This document shows, piece by piece, positions 20,434 to 28,719 of a DNA stretch of 64,000 bases. The notes under the pieces are model-generated. The model was not told the DNA's origin. It did no database searches and worked only from the letters and a program-made list of their open reading frames with translations. The position numbers and the translations under genes were made by a program. Source of the stretch: an uncultured Eubacteriales bacterium (GTDB taxonomy: Bacteria > Bacillota > Clostridia > Oscillospirales > Oscillospiraceae); the NCBI GenBank assembly GCA_959602365.1, contig CAUGSS010000002.1, positions 1 to 64,000 on the forward strand, written 5' to 3'. Positions within the stretch are counted from its first letter, which is position 1; each line of letters starts with the position of its first letter.

Positions 20434-22183
20434 CGCAGTATGCCTCAGCGCCCTGGTTCGGGAGATCGAGGGGGAGGTGGCAGGGGCCCGGATCGACAAG
20501 ATCTATCAGCCCGTCCGGGACGAGATCATCCTGGCCCTCCGGGGCGCCCACGGGCCGGTGAAGCTGCTGCTGACCGCCAACCCCCAGCACCCCCGGATCC
20601 AGTTCACCACCGTGTTCCGGGATAACCCGGCCACGCCCCCCATGTTCTGCATGCTGCTGCGCAAGCACCTGTCCGGCGCCCGGGTGCTATCCATCACCCA
20701 GCCCCCCATGGAGCGGGTGGTGGATTTGGAGCTGGAGGCATTGGACGAGCTGGGGGTGCGGGCCCCCCGCCACCTGATCCTGGAGGCCATGGGCCGCCGG
20801 GCCAACCTGATCTTGACCGGCCCGGACGGCCGCATCGTGGACTGCCTGCGCCGGGTGGACGCGGAGATGAGTCCGGACCGGCAGGTGCTGCCCGGCCTGT
20901 TCTATCGCCTGCCCCCCACCCAGGACAAGGTGAACCCCCTGGAGCTGGACGGAGAGGGCTTTGCGGAGCTGGTGCGGTCTGCCCCGGAGGAGCAAAAGAT
21001 CAGCGACTTCCTGCTCGACCGGTTTGCCGGCATGTCCCCGCTGATCTGCCGGGAGCTGGCCTTCCGGCTGGCCGGGGACGTGGACGCCCGGCTCTTTGAG
21101 ACCACGCCGGAGGATCTCACCCGCCAGTTCCTGGACTGGACGGGGCTGGTGAGATCGGGGCGGTTTGAGCCCTGGATGCTGCTCCGGGAGGGGGTGCCCA
21201 AGGATTTCACCTACTGCCCCATCGCCCAGTACGGCCCCGCCCTGGAGCTGCGCCGGGGGGAGCGCTTTTCGGCCATGCTGGACAGCTTCTACGGCCAGCG
21301 GGAGACCGCCGAGCGCTTGCGCCAGCGGGGGGGCGACCTGATCCGGGCGGTGACCAACCTGCGCAACCGGACCGCCCGGAAGCTGGAGAACCAGCGCCGG
21401 GAGCTCGCCCAGGCCGAGGACCGGGAGCTGCTCCGGCTCCGGGGGGAGCTGATCACCGCCAACCTCTACGCCATGCACAAGGGGATGGGGGAGCTGGTGT
21501 GCCAGAACTACTACGACCCGGAGGGCGGGGAGATTGCCATCCCTCTGGACCGGCTGCTCACTCCCCAGCAGAACGCGGCGGCCTACTACAAGCGCTATAA
21601 CAAGGCCAAGACCGCCGAACAGGTGCTCAGGGAGCAGATTGCCAAGGGGGAGGCAGATCTGGACTATCTGGACAGCGTGCTCACCTGCATCCAGTGCGCC
21701 GCCGAGGAGCGGGACCTGATCGAGATTCGCCAGGAGCTGGAGGACGCGGGCTATCTCCGGGGGAAAAAGGCCCCCAAGAAGGGGATGAAGCGGCCAAAAT
21801 CGAAACCCCTGGAGTTCCGCTCCACCGCGGGGCTGCGGATCTCCGTGGGCCGCAACAACGTGCAGAACGACCTGCTCACCACCCGGCTGGCGGGGAAGGG
21901 GGACATCTGGCTCCATACCCAGGGCATCCACGGCGCCCATGTGATCCTCTGGACGGAAGGAGGGGAGCCGGACGCCCAGAGCCTGACCGAGGCCGCCATG
22001 CTGGCCGCCTGGTTCTCCCAGGGCAAGGAGGGCAAAAACGTCCCGGTGGACTACACCCCGGCCCGGTATGTCAAGAAACCCGCCGGGGCCAAGCCGGGCA
22101 AGGTGATCTACACCACCTATTCCACCGCCTACGTCACCCCGGACCCGGCTCTGGCGGATCAGCTGCGCCTGCGGCAGGGATAA
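20423..22183 (+). CDS. rqcH: Rqc2 homologue RqcH (NFACT family; older name fibronectin-binding protein A)
   Basis: 586 residues. The N-terminal NFACT-N domain begins MPLDAVCLSALVREIEGEVAGARIDKIYQP. The middle holds helix-hairpin-helix and coiled-coil parts (about 280-440, rich in RxRQRGGDL..LRNRTARKLENQ). The C-terminal NFACT-R domain has RISVGRNNVQNDLLTTRLA and DIWLHTQGIHGAHVIL. RqcH binds stalled 50S-peptidyl-tRNA complexes and adds alanine tails that mark nascent chains for degradation. RqcP is not in the window. It overlaps mrnC, joining rRNA maturation and ribosome rescue in one transcript. Confidence 0.95.
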   Translation: MPLDAVCLSALVREIEGEVAGARIDKIYQPVRDEIILALRGAHGPVKLLLTANPQHPRIQFTTVFRDNPATPPMFCMLLRKHLSGARVLSITQPPMERVVDLELEALDELGVRAPRHLILEAMGRRANLILTGPDGRIVDCLRRVDAEMSPDRQVLPGLFYRLPPTQDKVNPLELDGEGFAELVRSAPEEQKISDFLLDRFAGMSPLICRELAFRLAGDVDARLFETTPEDLTRQFLDWTGLVRSGRFEPWMLLREGVPKDFTYCPIAQYGPALELRRGERFSAMLDSFYGQRETAERLRQRGGDLIRAVTNLRNRTARKLENQRRELAQAEDRELLRLRGELITANLYAMHKGMGELVCQNYYDPEGGEIAIPLDRLLTPQQNAAAYYKRYNKAKTAEQVLREQIAKGEADLDYLDSVLTCIQCAAEERDLIEIRQELEDAGYLRGKKAPKKGMKRPKSKPLEFRSTAGLRISVGRNNVQNDLLTTRLAGKGDIWLHTQGIHGAHVILWTEGGEPDAQSLTEAAMLAAWFSQGKEGKNVPVDYTPARYVKKPAGAKPGKVIYTTYSTAYVTPDPALADQLRLRQG

Positions 22184-22455
22184 TGTTTCACGCGCCCGGG
22201 CTTTTTCCCTTGGAGGCGGGGCCGGTGGGGCGGTTATCTCCTGTATGCTTTCCGGGGAGGCAGTATTCTGCTGCGTCGCATACATCCGCAGCGGTCCGGC
22301 AGGACAGAAGGGGAGCGGCTCAAAACCGCCGCGGTGACAGAAATCATATCATCGTTGAGGGCGCAAACGGCAAATCCGTTTGCGCCCTTCTGTTTGAGAC
22401 GGCCCCCTGCCCAGGCGGAGCGTGGACAGGAATGCCCAGTTCCGCTGAGATGGTG
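22184..22455. other. Intergenic region after rqcH
   Basis: 272 bases without a credible gene. The only clear element is the bidirectional terminator at 22358-22396. The remaining 170 bases show GC-rich short hairpins and no ORF with a ribosome binding site. Confidence 0.6.
22358..22396. terminator. Bidirectional terminator between rqcH and the lipoprotein gene
   Basis: GGGCGCAAACGG, five-base loop, CCGTTTGCGCCC, then TTCTGTTTG. The reverse strand is less T-rich, so it mainly serves rqcH. Confidence 0.75.
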
Positions 22456-23118
22456 TTATTCGCTTGCAAATTCAATGCTGACGTCGCCGTTGTTGCTGGA
22501 CACGTTCAGCGTTTTTCCTCCACCGTCTTTTTGTTCCGGCAAATTGCTTTCCCCTTTTTTGAGCTCGGATTGAATGGCGAAATCGTCATAACTCCCCATC
22601 ACTGTGCCTGCAATATCCCCGTTTTTCACGGTCAGGTTTAAGGTGTCTCCCACCGCCAAGCCTTCAAAGGAGATATCGCCTCCGTTGGAGGAGAGGCTTA
22701 TGCTTCCCGTTACGGTCAGGGCTGGAAGAGAGATGTCCTCGTTGGTCGTGGACAGGGTGAGGTGCTCTAACAGTGCGTCCGGCACCTGCAGCGATATGAC
22801 GCGGTGTTCAGCAGAGGTTTTTGTCCCCACATAGTCGGTCCACTCTTTGTCGCTGGCGCTGGTCATTGTCAACACATGTTCGTCGGAAACGGAAATCTCA
22901 TAATACTCCTTGCTGTTTTCAGAATATTGAATGTGGATCTGGTCGTCTTCGGACAGGGACACTTCAATGGCTCTGTCCTGTACATCCAGGCTGATTTCAC
23001 TGACCTGGGTATCCGGCGTGTAGCTTTTTTCTTCAAAAGGTTCGCGGTTGTTGGAGCACCCTGCCAGGACAAAACTGCCCAGCACAAGGCACAGTGCGAG
23101 TAAAATGAGTTTCTTCAT
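22456..23118 (-). CDS. DUF4097-type beta-strand lipoprotein
   Basis: 220 residues, ATG 23118 behind GGAGGAA. The signal peptide ends in the lipobox VLAGC, so the protein should be lipid-anchored on the outer face of the membrane. The body is a run of short strands with Asn/Asp/Gly turns (SLSSNGGDISFEG, LTVKNGDIAG, LNVSSNNGDVSIEF), characteristic of the DUF4097 'putative adhesin' repeat fold. These proteins often accompany stress or antibiotic-response operons, but function is unproven. It is the last gene of the MerR-linked ABC operon, 18 bases after the GNAT gene. Confidence 0.85.
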   Translation of the reverse strand: MKKLILLALCLVLGSFVLAGCSNNREPFEEKSYTPDTQVSEISLDVQDRAIEVSLSEDDQIHIQYSENSKEYYEISVSDEHVLTMTSASDKEWTDYVGTKTSAEHRVISLQVPDALLEHLTLSTTNEDISLPALTVTGSISLSSNGGDISFEGLAVGDTLNLTVKNGDIAGTVMGSYDDFAIQSELKKGESNLPEQKDGGGKTLNVSSNNGDVSIEFASE

Positions 23119-23136
23119 TGCAATTCCTCCATGATT

Positions 23137-23595
23137 TTATGACGGTGACATCTCTAACGCATAGCGATATTCGCCCTGATCGGTCTGTCCCGTGAGGTGA
23201 AACCCCAGGGCACGGTATCGGTTTTCCGCAGCTTCGTCCGGGTGGGCTGACAGGAGGACCACCTGCCGGACGCCTTGAATTTTGAGCCCTCTCAAGATGT
23301 GCTCCAGGGCTTTTTCCTCAAGCCCTTTTTCCCGAAATCTGTGATCCAACATAAAGCGGCAGATGGTTGCCGTCTCCGCTTCCTCTTCTGCACGCAGGTA
23401 CATGAAAAATCCGATCAGCGCGTTGTTGTGATAGATTGCGGTGGGGTGCATTTCCGGATGATAGTATGCCTCCGCGATGGAAATTGCGTTGCAGCAGGCG
23501 TGCCCCTCTCCCGGAGGGCCGATGCCGTCCTGCGCGGTGGTCAATCCGCACACGTCCAATATGTTTTGTTCGTCCACTGCTTTGATCCGAATCAT
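23137..23595 (-). CDS. GNAT family N-acetyltransferase
   Basis: 152 residues, ATG 23595 after GGAGGGAA. GNAT features include IGFFMYLRAEEEAETATICRF (beta 4), followed by MLDHRFREKGLEEKAL, the place of the acetyl-CoA pyrophosphate loop (normally R/QxxGxG/A; here REKGLEEKA, slightly off). ENRYRALGFHLTG is the usual C-terminal motif. The closest familiar pattern is diamine/spermidine N-acetyltransferase, but the substrate is unknown. It lies between the ABC permease and the lipoprotein genes, so it may acetylate the compound exported or sensed by this operon. Confidence 0.85.
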   Translation of the reverse strand: MIRIKAVDEQNILDVCGLTTAQDGIGPPGEGHACCNAISIAEAYYHPEMHPTAIYHNNALIGFFMYLRAEEEAETATICRFMLDHRFREKGLEEKALEHILRGLKIQGVRQVVLLSAHPDEAAENRYRALGFHLTGQTDQGEYRYALEMSPS

Positions 23596-23610
23596 GGCAT
23601 TCCCTCCGGT

Positions 23611-24258
23611 TTACAGCGTTTTCCTCTTTAAGACCGCCAGCCCCGCCAGGGACAGCGCGGCGCTGAGGGCCAGGCAGATGGCAATGTGCGGGAGGGCATT
23701 GCCGTTGAGCATAATGGCCTGAAAAAATCCGGTCAAGACAGCGCGCAATGGCGCGATGGGGGTAAAGATGCAGATCAGTGCGACCAGCACCGCATCGGTC
23801 AGCCACCCGTACCAATGGGCCTGCATGGACAGCAGCACATGCAGAAACACCATGACCAGCAGCAGGAAGCACATCTGCTGCAATGCGGCCACCAGGATCC
23901 CGTTTTCCGTCCAATGACACACGTCCATCAGATTGATCACAGTCCGGGCGGAATAGACCGGGTCAATCCATTGATGGATGGCTGTGTTGACCAGGGAAAT
24001 GCAGAGGGCCAGGGTGCCATAGCTGATGAGACAGCCGAGAAAGTAATCCTTTTTGCTGGCGCCCAGGTGCATCAGCTTTGAGAAGTCGTAGAACACAAAA
24101 AAGAATGGGGTCAGGGCGGCCAGCAGCCAGGTATAATTACCGTTGCTCAGCACCACAGCGCCGGAAGAGGTGGCGCAGAGCACCACGAGCGCGGTGAGGA
24201 TGAAACTGATCTTGTTGCTGGCCAGCAGCCGTTTTATGATCGCAAAAATGGCAGTCAT
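23611..24258 (-). CDS. ABC transporter permease-like membrane protein
   Basis: 215 residues with six hydrophobic segments (about 17-35, 42-60, 75-95, 115-140, 150-175 and 188-208). There is no recognisable domain name from sequence alone. Its role is taken from context: its ATG overlaps the ATPase stop by four bases (ATGA), and it has the size and topology of small ABC-2-type export permeases of the YtrC/YtrD kind. It would form the membrane half of an exporter with the preceding ATPase. Confidence 0.75.
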   Translation of the reverse strand: MTAIFAIIKRLLASNKISFILTALVVLCATSSGAVVLSNGNYTWLLAALTPFFFVFYDFSKLMHLGASKKDYFLGCLISYGTLALCISLVNTAIHQWIDPVYSARTVINLMDVCHWTENGILVAALQQMCFLLLVMVFLHVLLSMQAHWYGWLTDAVLVALICIFTPIAPLRAVLTGFFQAIMLNGNALPHIAICLALSAALSLAGLAVLKRKTL

Positions 24259-25106
24259 CGTCTGATCCCTCCCTTGTGTCCGACCATTTGGATGAAGAAG
24301 TCCTGCAGAGACAGCGGCGTGATCTCCAGGGAGGCGGTCTGCTCCGGCGGATTGTCGAAGATATAGGTGGTCACCAGGCCGCCGACGGTATCCCGGCCAA
24401 TCACATTCAGATCCCGGGTTGCGGCCTCCACGTCTCTCTGCAGGCCGCTGACACTGAATGCCTTTTCCTCCACCGCTTGCAGGGTGTCAAAGAAACAGAC
24501 CTTTCCTTTGTCGATCATGATGAGCTTTTGAATGGTCTTTGCGATTTCCTCGATGATGTGGGTGGATACAATGATAATGCGCGGATGTTTTTGAAAACTC
24601 TCGGTCAGCATATCGTAAAACTCCACCCGCATAATCGCGTCGAAGCCCAGTACCGGTTCGTCCAGAAGGATGACCTCCTTGTTGCTGGCCAGGCAGATGA
24701 TGGTGGAGACCATCGTCTTCATGCCCAGGGAGAGATGGTGAAACTTCTTTTTCCCGTCCAATTCAAAGCGATCCATCATGTCCAGGGCAAATTCGTAATC
24801 GTAGTTGGGATTGACTTCGGAGGCGATCTTCAGCAGCTTCCCCACGGGAAGGTTAAAATGCTTTGCAAAGTTTTCGATATAGCTGACGCCGGTGTCCAAA
24901 GTGGAGGTGGTGATGGCCTTGCCGTCCACCTGAATTGTGCCGCCGGTAATATTCTGATACCCGGCAATGGACTTGAGCAGGGTCGTTTTGCCCGCGCCGT
25001 TCCTGCCCAGCAGGCAGTAGATGCCCGGCTCCTCTATGGACAGGGTGATGTTTTTCAGCACGGTTGCCTGTCCGTACTGTTTTGTTACCTGTTTGAGCGC
25101 TATCAT
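24255..25106 (-). CDS. ABC transporter ATP-binding protein
   Basis: 283 residues. ATG 25106 is chosen because AGGAGGAA precedes it; the frame extends 8 codons further without a better site. Walker A GRNGAGKTT near 33, signature LSLGMKTMVS near 127 (LSxGM type, as in YtrB-like exporters), Walker B EVILLDEPVLGFD near 152 and the switch histidine in IVSTHIIEE are all present, so it should be active. A C-terminal extension of about 75 residues fits bacitracin/YtrB-type ATPases. First gene of a four-gene operon under a MerR-type promoter. Confidence 0.93.
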   Translation of the reverse strand: MIALKQVTKQYGQATVLKNITLSIEEPGIYCLLGRNGAGKTTLLKSIAGYQNITGGTIQVDGKAITTSTLDTGVSYIENFAKHFNLPVGKLLKIASEVNPNYDYEFALDMMDRFELDGKKKFHHLSLGMKTMVSTIICLASNKEVILLDEPVLGFDAIMRVEFYDMLTESFQKHPRIIIVSTHIIEEIAKTIQKLIMIDKGKVCFFDTLQAVEEKAFSVSGLQRDVEAATRDLNVIGRDTVGGLVTTYIFDNPPEQTASLEITPLSLQDFFIQMVGHKGGIRR

Positions 25107-25139
25107 GCAGTCATTCCTCCTAAACGGCATGAATCTTCA

Positions 25140-25168
25140 TTGATTTCTGCGATATCCTGTGCTAGAAT
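25140..25168 (+). promoter_or_regulatory. Promoter of the merR gene
   Basis: TTGATT (25140-25145), 17-base spacer, TAGAAT (25163-25168). The expected start falls at the edge of the operator dyad, so the regulator should repress its own gene. Confidence 0.6.
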
Positions 25169-25170
25169 GA

Positions 25171-25201
25171 ATCATAAACCTTTGTGTAACACAAAGGTCA
25201 A
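25171..25201 (-). promoter_or_regulatory. MerR-type promoter and operator of the ABC operon
   Basis: On the minus strand TTGACC (25201-25196) and TATGAT (25176-25171) are separated by 19 bases. The spacer is filled by a perfect dyad, ACCTTTGTGT/ACACAAAGGT (25178-25198). An over-long spacer containing the operator dyad is the hallmark of promoters activated by MerR-family DNA distortion. Confidence 0.9.
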
Positions 25202-25216
25202 TAGGGGAAATATCAG

Positions 25217-25999
25217 ATGAGAAAATATTTTTCCGTGGGGGAAGCGGCCAGGGCCGTCCATACCACCAGCGAGACGCTGCGGCATTATGACCGCATTGGA
25301 TTGGTGAAGCCCAGCAGGAAAGACGAGTGGACCAACTACCGCTACTATACCGAGCAGGACATTGTCCGGCTGAATACAGTGCGGGCGCTGCAGATGATGG
25401 ACTTGTCGCTGCAGGAGATCAAGAAGGTATTGGACTATGACGACCTGGAAAAGATCGTCAGCTTTTTGGCCCGGGCGGAGCAAAAGGCCGATGAAAAGAT
25501 CGCGGCGCTGCAATACAGCAAATCCAAAATCCAGGCGGCAAAAGCGGACTATGAGCAGAAACTCCGGGGGCACGAACAGCTCAGCGGCACGGTGGTCAAG
25601 GAGATTCCGGAGCGTGTGATTTTGCTGTCGGATACCCTGGAGGAGCCAACGCTGGACAATCTTTGGAATTATCTCAGCCATTTCTATGAGAAAGTGACGC
25701 CTGCCTTAGAAGCGCAGTTTTCCTTTGAGGACCTGGCCGGCATATACACCGAGGACGAAGTCACAAGGCTTTTTGCCGTCTGCACCCGCTATGTGGATAT
25801 AGAGGGGCTGAGGGTATTGCCCAAGGGGAGATACCTGTGTGCAGGCTGTACGGAAGAAAACAGAGCGCAAACCCTGCGAGAACTGCTGCGTATGGCCCGG
25901 AGCGAGTATGGCGCGGATCCGTCGTTTACCGTACAGCTTGTGATTGTGTCCGGTATTTTGCAGTGGAACTATGAAGTGCAGGTCTGTATTGACCCATGA
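25217..25999 (+). CDS. MerR family transcriptional regulator with GyrI-like effector domain
   Basis: 260 residues. The winged helix-turn-helix starts FSVGEAARAVHTTSETLRHY and continues GLVKPSRKDEWTNYRYYTEQD; a dimerisation coiled coil follows at about 75-115. The C-terminal 150 residues (IPERVILLSD..., LPKGRYLC, YEVQVCIDP) resemble the BmrR/GyrI small-molecule binding fold, suggesting a bulky organic inducer rather than a metal: no cysteine metal site is visible. It is divergent from the ABC operon with a 110-base intergenic region holding the dyad, so it is almost certainly that operon's activator. Confidence 0.9.
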   Translation: MRKYFSVGEAARAVHTTSETLRHYDRIGLVKPSRKDEWTNYRYYTEQDIVRLNTVRALQMMDLSLQEIKKVLDYDDLEKIVSFLARAEQKADEKIAALQYSKSKIQAAKADYEQKLRGHEQLSGTVVKEIPERVILLSDTLEEPTLDNLWNYLSHFYEKVTPALEAQFSFEDLAGIYTEDEVTRLFAVCTRYVDIEGLRVLPKGRYLCAGCTEENRAQTLRELLRMARSEYGADPSFTVQLVIVSGILQWNYEVQVCIDP

Positions 26000-26029
26000 C
26001 CGGCCGGTCAAAGCGCTCCAGGCAAAGAA

Positions 26030-26065
26030 AAAAACAGGACAGCACGGCAATTGCCGTGCTGTCCT
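26030..26065 (-). terminator. Terminator of the SEDS gene
   Basis: Perfect 30-base palindrome AGGACAGCACGGCAA/TTGCCGTGCTGTCCT. On the minus strand it is followed by GTTTTTTTCTTT. It lies between convergent merR and SEDS genes. Confidence 0.92.
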
Positions 26066-26133
26066 GCAGGGGGCTATCGTTCCTATCTGAGGGCGCATCA
26101 AAAGACGGGGGCCTGAAATTTGCGGCAGACGAT

Positions 26134-27330
26134 TTAGTTCCGATACAGCCGGCTGTCCTCCGGCTTTTTCCACTCGATGTCGGTCCGGTCGCTGAGCCAG
26201 CTGGGCAGGGATCGCATTTTGATGCCGGAGACAAAGCCCATGGCGGCATAAAGCGTTATCAGGGAGGAGCCGCCGTAGCTGATGAAGGGCAGGGTGATGC
26301 CCACCACCGGCAGCACATACAGGCACATGCCCACGTTGAGCACCACCTGGAAAATCAGCATTCCCCCGTAGCCCATGGCCACCAGGGCGGAGAAGGCGCT
26401 TCGGGCGGTCAGCCCCACATAGAGGCAGCGCAGAATGATGGCGGCCAGCAGCGCCAGCAGCAGGATGCAGCCCACCATGCCCAGCTCCTCGGCGCAGGTG
26501 GAGAAGATGAAGTCGGTATAGCGTTCGGGCAGATAGTTCCGGCTGGGGTTTTGGGTCAGAATGCCCTGCAGATATCCCTCGCCGGTCAATCCGCCGGAGC
26601 GGATGGCCAGCAGGCTCCTGGCCTGATTCCAGCCCGTGTCCATGGGATCCAGGGTGTGGTCCAGCACCACCCGGATCCGCATGATCCAGTAGTTGTCGGA
26701 GGGCAGATAGTGCCATAGTACCGCGCCCCCGACCCCCGCGGCCAGGCCGCCGATGAGAAACCAGCGCTTTTTTAAGCCGCCGATCCAGCACATGATGACA
26801 AAGATGGCCAGATAGACCAGCACTGAGCCCGCGTCTCCGGAGACCACGAAGATCAGTCCACAGAACCAGCCCAGGTGGAGCACCAGCTGGGCCACGGAGA
26901 ATACCCGGCTCAAATCGTTCTTGTCATTGCGCTGCAGATAGACCAGCTGTTTGGCCAGCAGCATGACAAAAAACAGCTTGACTACTTCGGCCGGGGTGAT
27001 GTTGAAGGGCAGCCAGGAGAACTCCAGCCAGTTCCGGTTGCCCTGGTAGTCTGCGCCGAAAGGGATCAGCAGCAGGATAAACAGGGAGCTGAGCACAAAG
27101 ACCAGCTTCCATTTTTCCATCAGGATCTCCAGGTCGATATAATTGCAGACGATGAACACGGCAATGCCCAGCACCATGGCGATGGCCTGCTGGCGGGGCA
27201 GGGCGTGATAAGTGGCGTTGAAGCGCGTGGCGGAGTAGATCAGGATCAGACCGTAGATATTTGTGATGATGCACAGCACCAGCAGAACGATGTCCGCCCG
27301 CTTGAAGAAGTTTTTGATCCCAGCGATCAT
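26134..27330 (-). CDS. SEDS-family peptidoglycan glycosyltransferase (RodA/FtsW/SpoVE type)
   Basis: 398 residues from ATG 27330; GTG 27345 gives a five-residue longer alternative, because GGAGGTG overlaps it. Ten hydrophobic segments. SEDS hallmarks are present: ITPAEVVKLFFV near 115, the large external loop LDPMDTGWNQARSLLAIRSGG (first part near 228) with its acidic residue, YTDFIFSTCAEELG near 275 and GITLPFISYGGSS near 345. SEDS proteins polymerise lipid II together with a class B PBP. The short C-terminus and lack of division-gene neighbours favour RodA over FtsW, but I cannot separate them firmly. Promoter TTTACA-N17-TATAAT lies at 27417-27389 (minus strand). Confidence 0.9.
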   Translation of the reverse strand: MIAGIKNFFKRADIVLLVLCIITNIYGLILIYSATRFNATYHALPRQQAIAMVLGIAVFIVCNYIDLEILMEKWKLVFVLSSLFILLLIPFGADYQGNRNWLEFSWLPFNITPAEVVKLFFVMLLAKQLVYLQRNDKNDLSRVFSVAQLVLHLGWFCGLIFVVSGDAGSVLVYLAIFVIMCWIGGLKKRWFLIGGLAAGVGGAVLWHYLPSDNYWIMRIRVVLDHTLDPMDTGWNQARSLLAIRSGGLTGEGYLQGILTQNPSRNYLPERYTDFIFSTCAEELGMVGCILLLALLAAIILRCLYVGLTARSAFSALVAMGYGGMLIFQVVLNVGMCLYVLPVVGITLPFISYGGSSLITLYAAMGFVSGIKMRSLPSWLSDRTDIEWKKPEDSRLYRN

Positions 27331-27388
27331 GGGACGAGATTTCACCTCCAGGGTGGAAAACAGGGTAAAACTTGGATGCGACAGGGCG

Positions 27389-27417
27389 ATTATAGCATAA
27401 TTTTGTGATTATGTAAA
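27389..27417 (-). promoter_or_regulatory. Promoter of the SEDS gene
   Basis: Minus strand TTTACA (27417-27412), 17-base spacer, TATAAT (27394-27389). Confidence 0.7.
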
Positions 27418-27475
27418 TGCAATCCTTTGTCGAACTGGGGGAAATACCCGGTCGAAAACATGGCGGCAAAGGGTT

Positions 27476-27504
27476 TTGCAGTCCAGGGCGATCTATGATA
27501 TAAT
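27476..27504 (+). promoter_or_regulatory. Promoter of tsaE-tsaB-upp
   Basis: TTGCAG (27476-27481), 17-base spacer, TATAAT (27499-27504). Confidence 0.7.
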
Positions 27505-27569
27505 GACCCGGGAATTTTCCTGCGCCCGGCGGATTGGAGCATTTGGCCCCGGGCGGAAGGGAGCGAGCA

Positions 27570-27998
27570 ATGATTTTTCACACAAAGAGCGCCGCCGAGA
27601 CCGAGGCGCTGGGAGAGCGGCTGGCGAAGGCCCTCCGGGGAGGCGAGGTGATCGCCTACACGGGGGATCTGGGGGCGGGAAAGACCGCCTTCACCCGGGG
27701 GCTGGCCCGGGGGCTGGGGATTACCGGCCGGGTGACCAGCCCGACGTTCACCATTGTCAACGAGTACGAGGGGGGGCGGCTGCCCCTGTTCCATTTTGAC
27801 ATGTACCGGCTCTCCTCCTCGGACGAGCTCTATGAGATCGGATGGGAGGACTACCTGGCCCGGGGCGGCGTCTGCGCCGTGGAGTGGAGCGAAATTGTCT
27901 CCGATGCCATAGAAGGGGACGCCATCCGGGTGGACATCCAGCACCGGGGCGGAGACAACAGGGAGATTGAAATCACGGGGGTGGAAGGGGAAGTATGA
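27570..27998 (+). CDS. tsaE: tRNA threonylcarbamoyladenosine biosynthesis ATPase TsaE
   Basis: 142 residues from ATG 27570 (GGAAGGGAG upstream). P-loop GDLGAGKTAF near residue 33 and SPTFTIVNEYEG, FHFDMYRL and EWSEI match TsaE. With TsaB, TsaD and TsaC it makes the t6A37 modification of ANN-decoding tRNAs. It overlaps tsaB by four bases (ATGA). tsaD and rimI, often next in this operon, are absent from the window. Confidence 0.95.
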   Translation: MIFHTKSAAETEALGERLAKALRGGEVIAYTGDLGAGKTAFTRGLARGLGITGRVTSPTFTIVNEYEGGRLPLFHFDMYRLSSSDELYEIGWEDYLARGGVCAVEWSEIVSDAIEGDAIRVDIQHRGGDNREIEITGVEGEV

Positions 27999-28705
27999 AG
28001 ATTCTGGCTTTTGAGTCCTCGGCCAAAGCGGCCTCGGTCGCCCTGTGCGAGGATGAATTTCTGATTGCCCAGTCCTATCAGAACAGCGGGCTGACCCACA
28101 GCACCACCCTGCTTCCCATGGCGAAGAGCCTGCTGGACCACTGCGGGGTGGCGCTGGAGCAGGTGGACTGTCTGGCGGTGGCCGCCGGCCCCGGCTCCTT
28201 TACCGGGCTGCGCATCGGCATCTCTACGGTGAAAGGGCTGGCCTGGGGGCTGGAGAAGCCCTGCGCCGGGGTGTCCACCCTGGAGGCCATGGCCTGGAAC
28301 CTGGCCCATATGGACGGCGTCATCTGCTGCGCCATGGACGCCCGGCGCCGCCAGGTCTACAACGCCCTGTTCCGGGCCCGGGGGGGCGCGCTGGAGCGGC
28401 TTTGCGAGGACCGGGCCATTTCCCTGGAGGAGCTGGCCCGGGAGCTGGAGGGCTGTCCCGATGCTCAAATTGTAGTTGGAGACGGGGCCCAACTGTGCTA
28501 TAATGATGCAGAGGCCCGGGGCCATGCCCTGCGGATGGCCCCGCCCCACCTGCGCTTTCAGAGCGCCTGGGGGGTGGCCAGGGCTGCACTGGAGTGTGCC
28601 CGCCGGGACGAATTGGTCAGCGGTGAGGCGCTGGAGGCCCATTATCTCCGACTCTCCCAGGCGGAACGGGAGCGGCTGGCCAAAGAAAAAGAGAACAGAG
28701 GATGA
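27995..28705 (+). CDS. tsaB: tRNA threonylcarbamoyladenosine biosynthesis protein TsaB
   Basis: 236 residues; ASKHA fold with ILAFESSAKAASVAL at the N-terminus, HSTTLLPM near 30 and AAGPGSFTGLRIG near 65, which forms the TsaD-binding helix region. TsaB is the inactive paralogue that scaffolds TsaD and is stimulated by TsaE. It is translationally coupled to tsaE and overlaps the low-confidence upstream part of the upp frame. Full length. Confidence 0.95.
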   Translation: MKILAFESSAKAASVALCEDEFLIAQSYQNSGLTHSTTLLPMAKSLLDHCGVALEQVDCLAVAAGPGSFTGLRIGISTVKGLAWGLEKPCAGVSTLEAMAWNLAHMDGVICCAMDARRRQVYNALFRARGGALERLCEDRAISLEELARELEGCPDAQIVVGDGAQLCYNDAEARGHALRMAPPHLRFQSAWGVARAALECARRDELVSGEALEAHYLRLSQAERERLAKEKENRG

Positions 28706-28719
28706 AAGGGGAATCTGCC

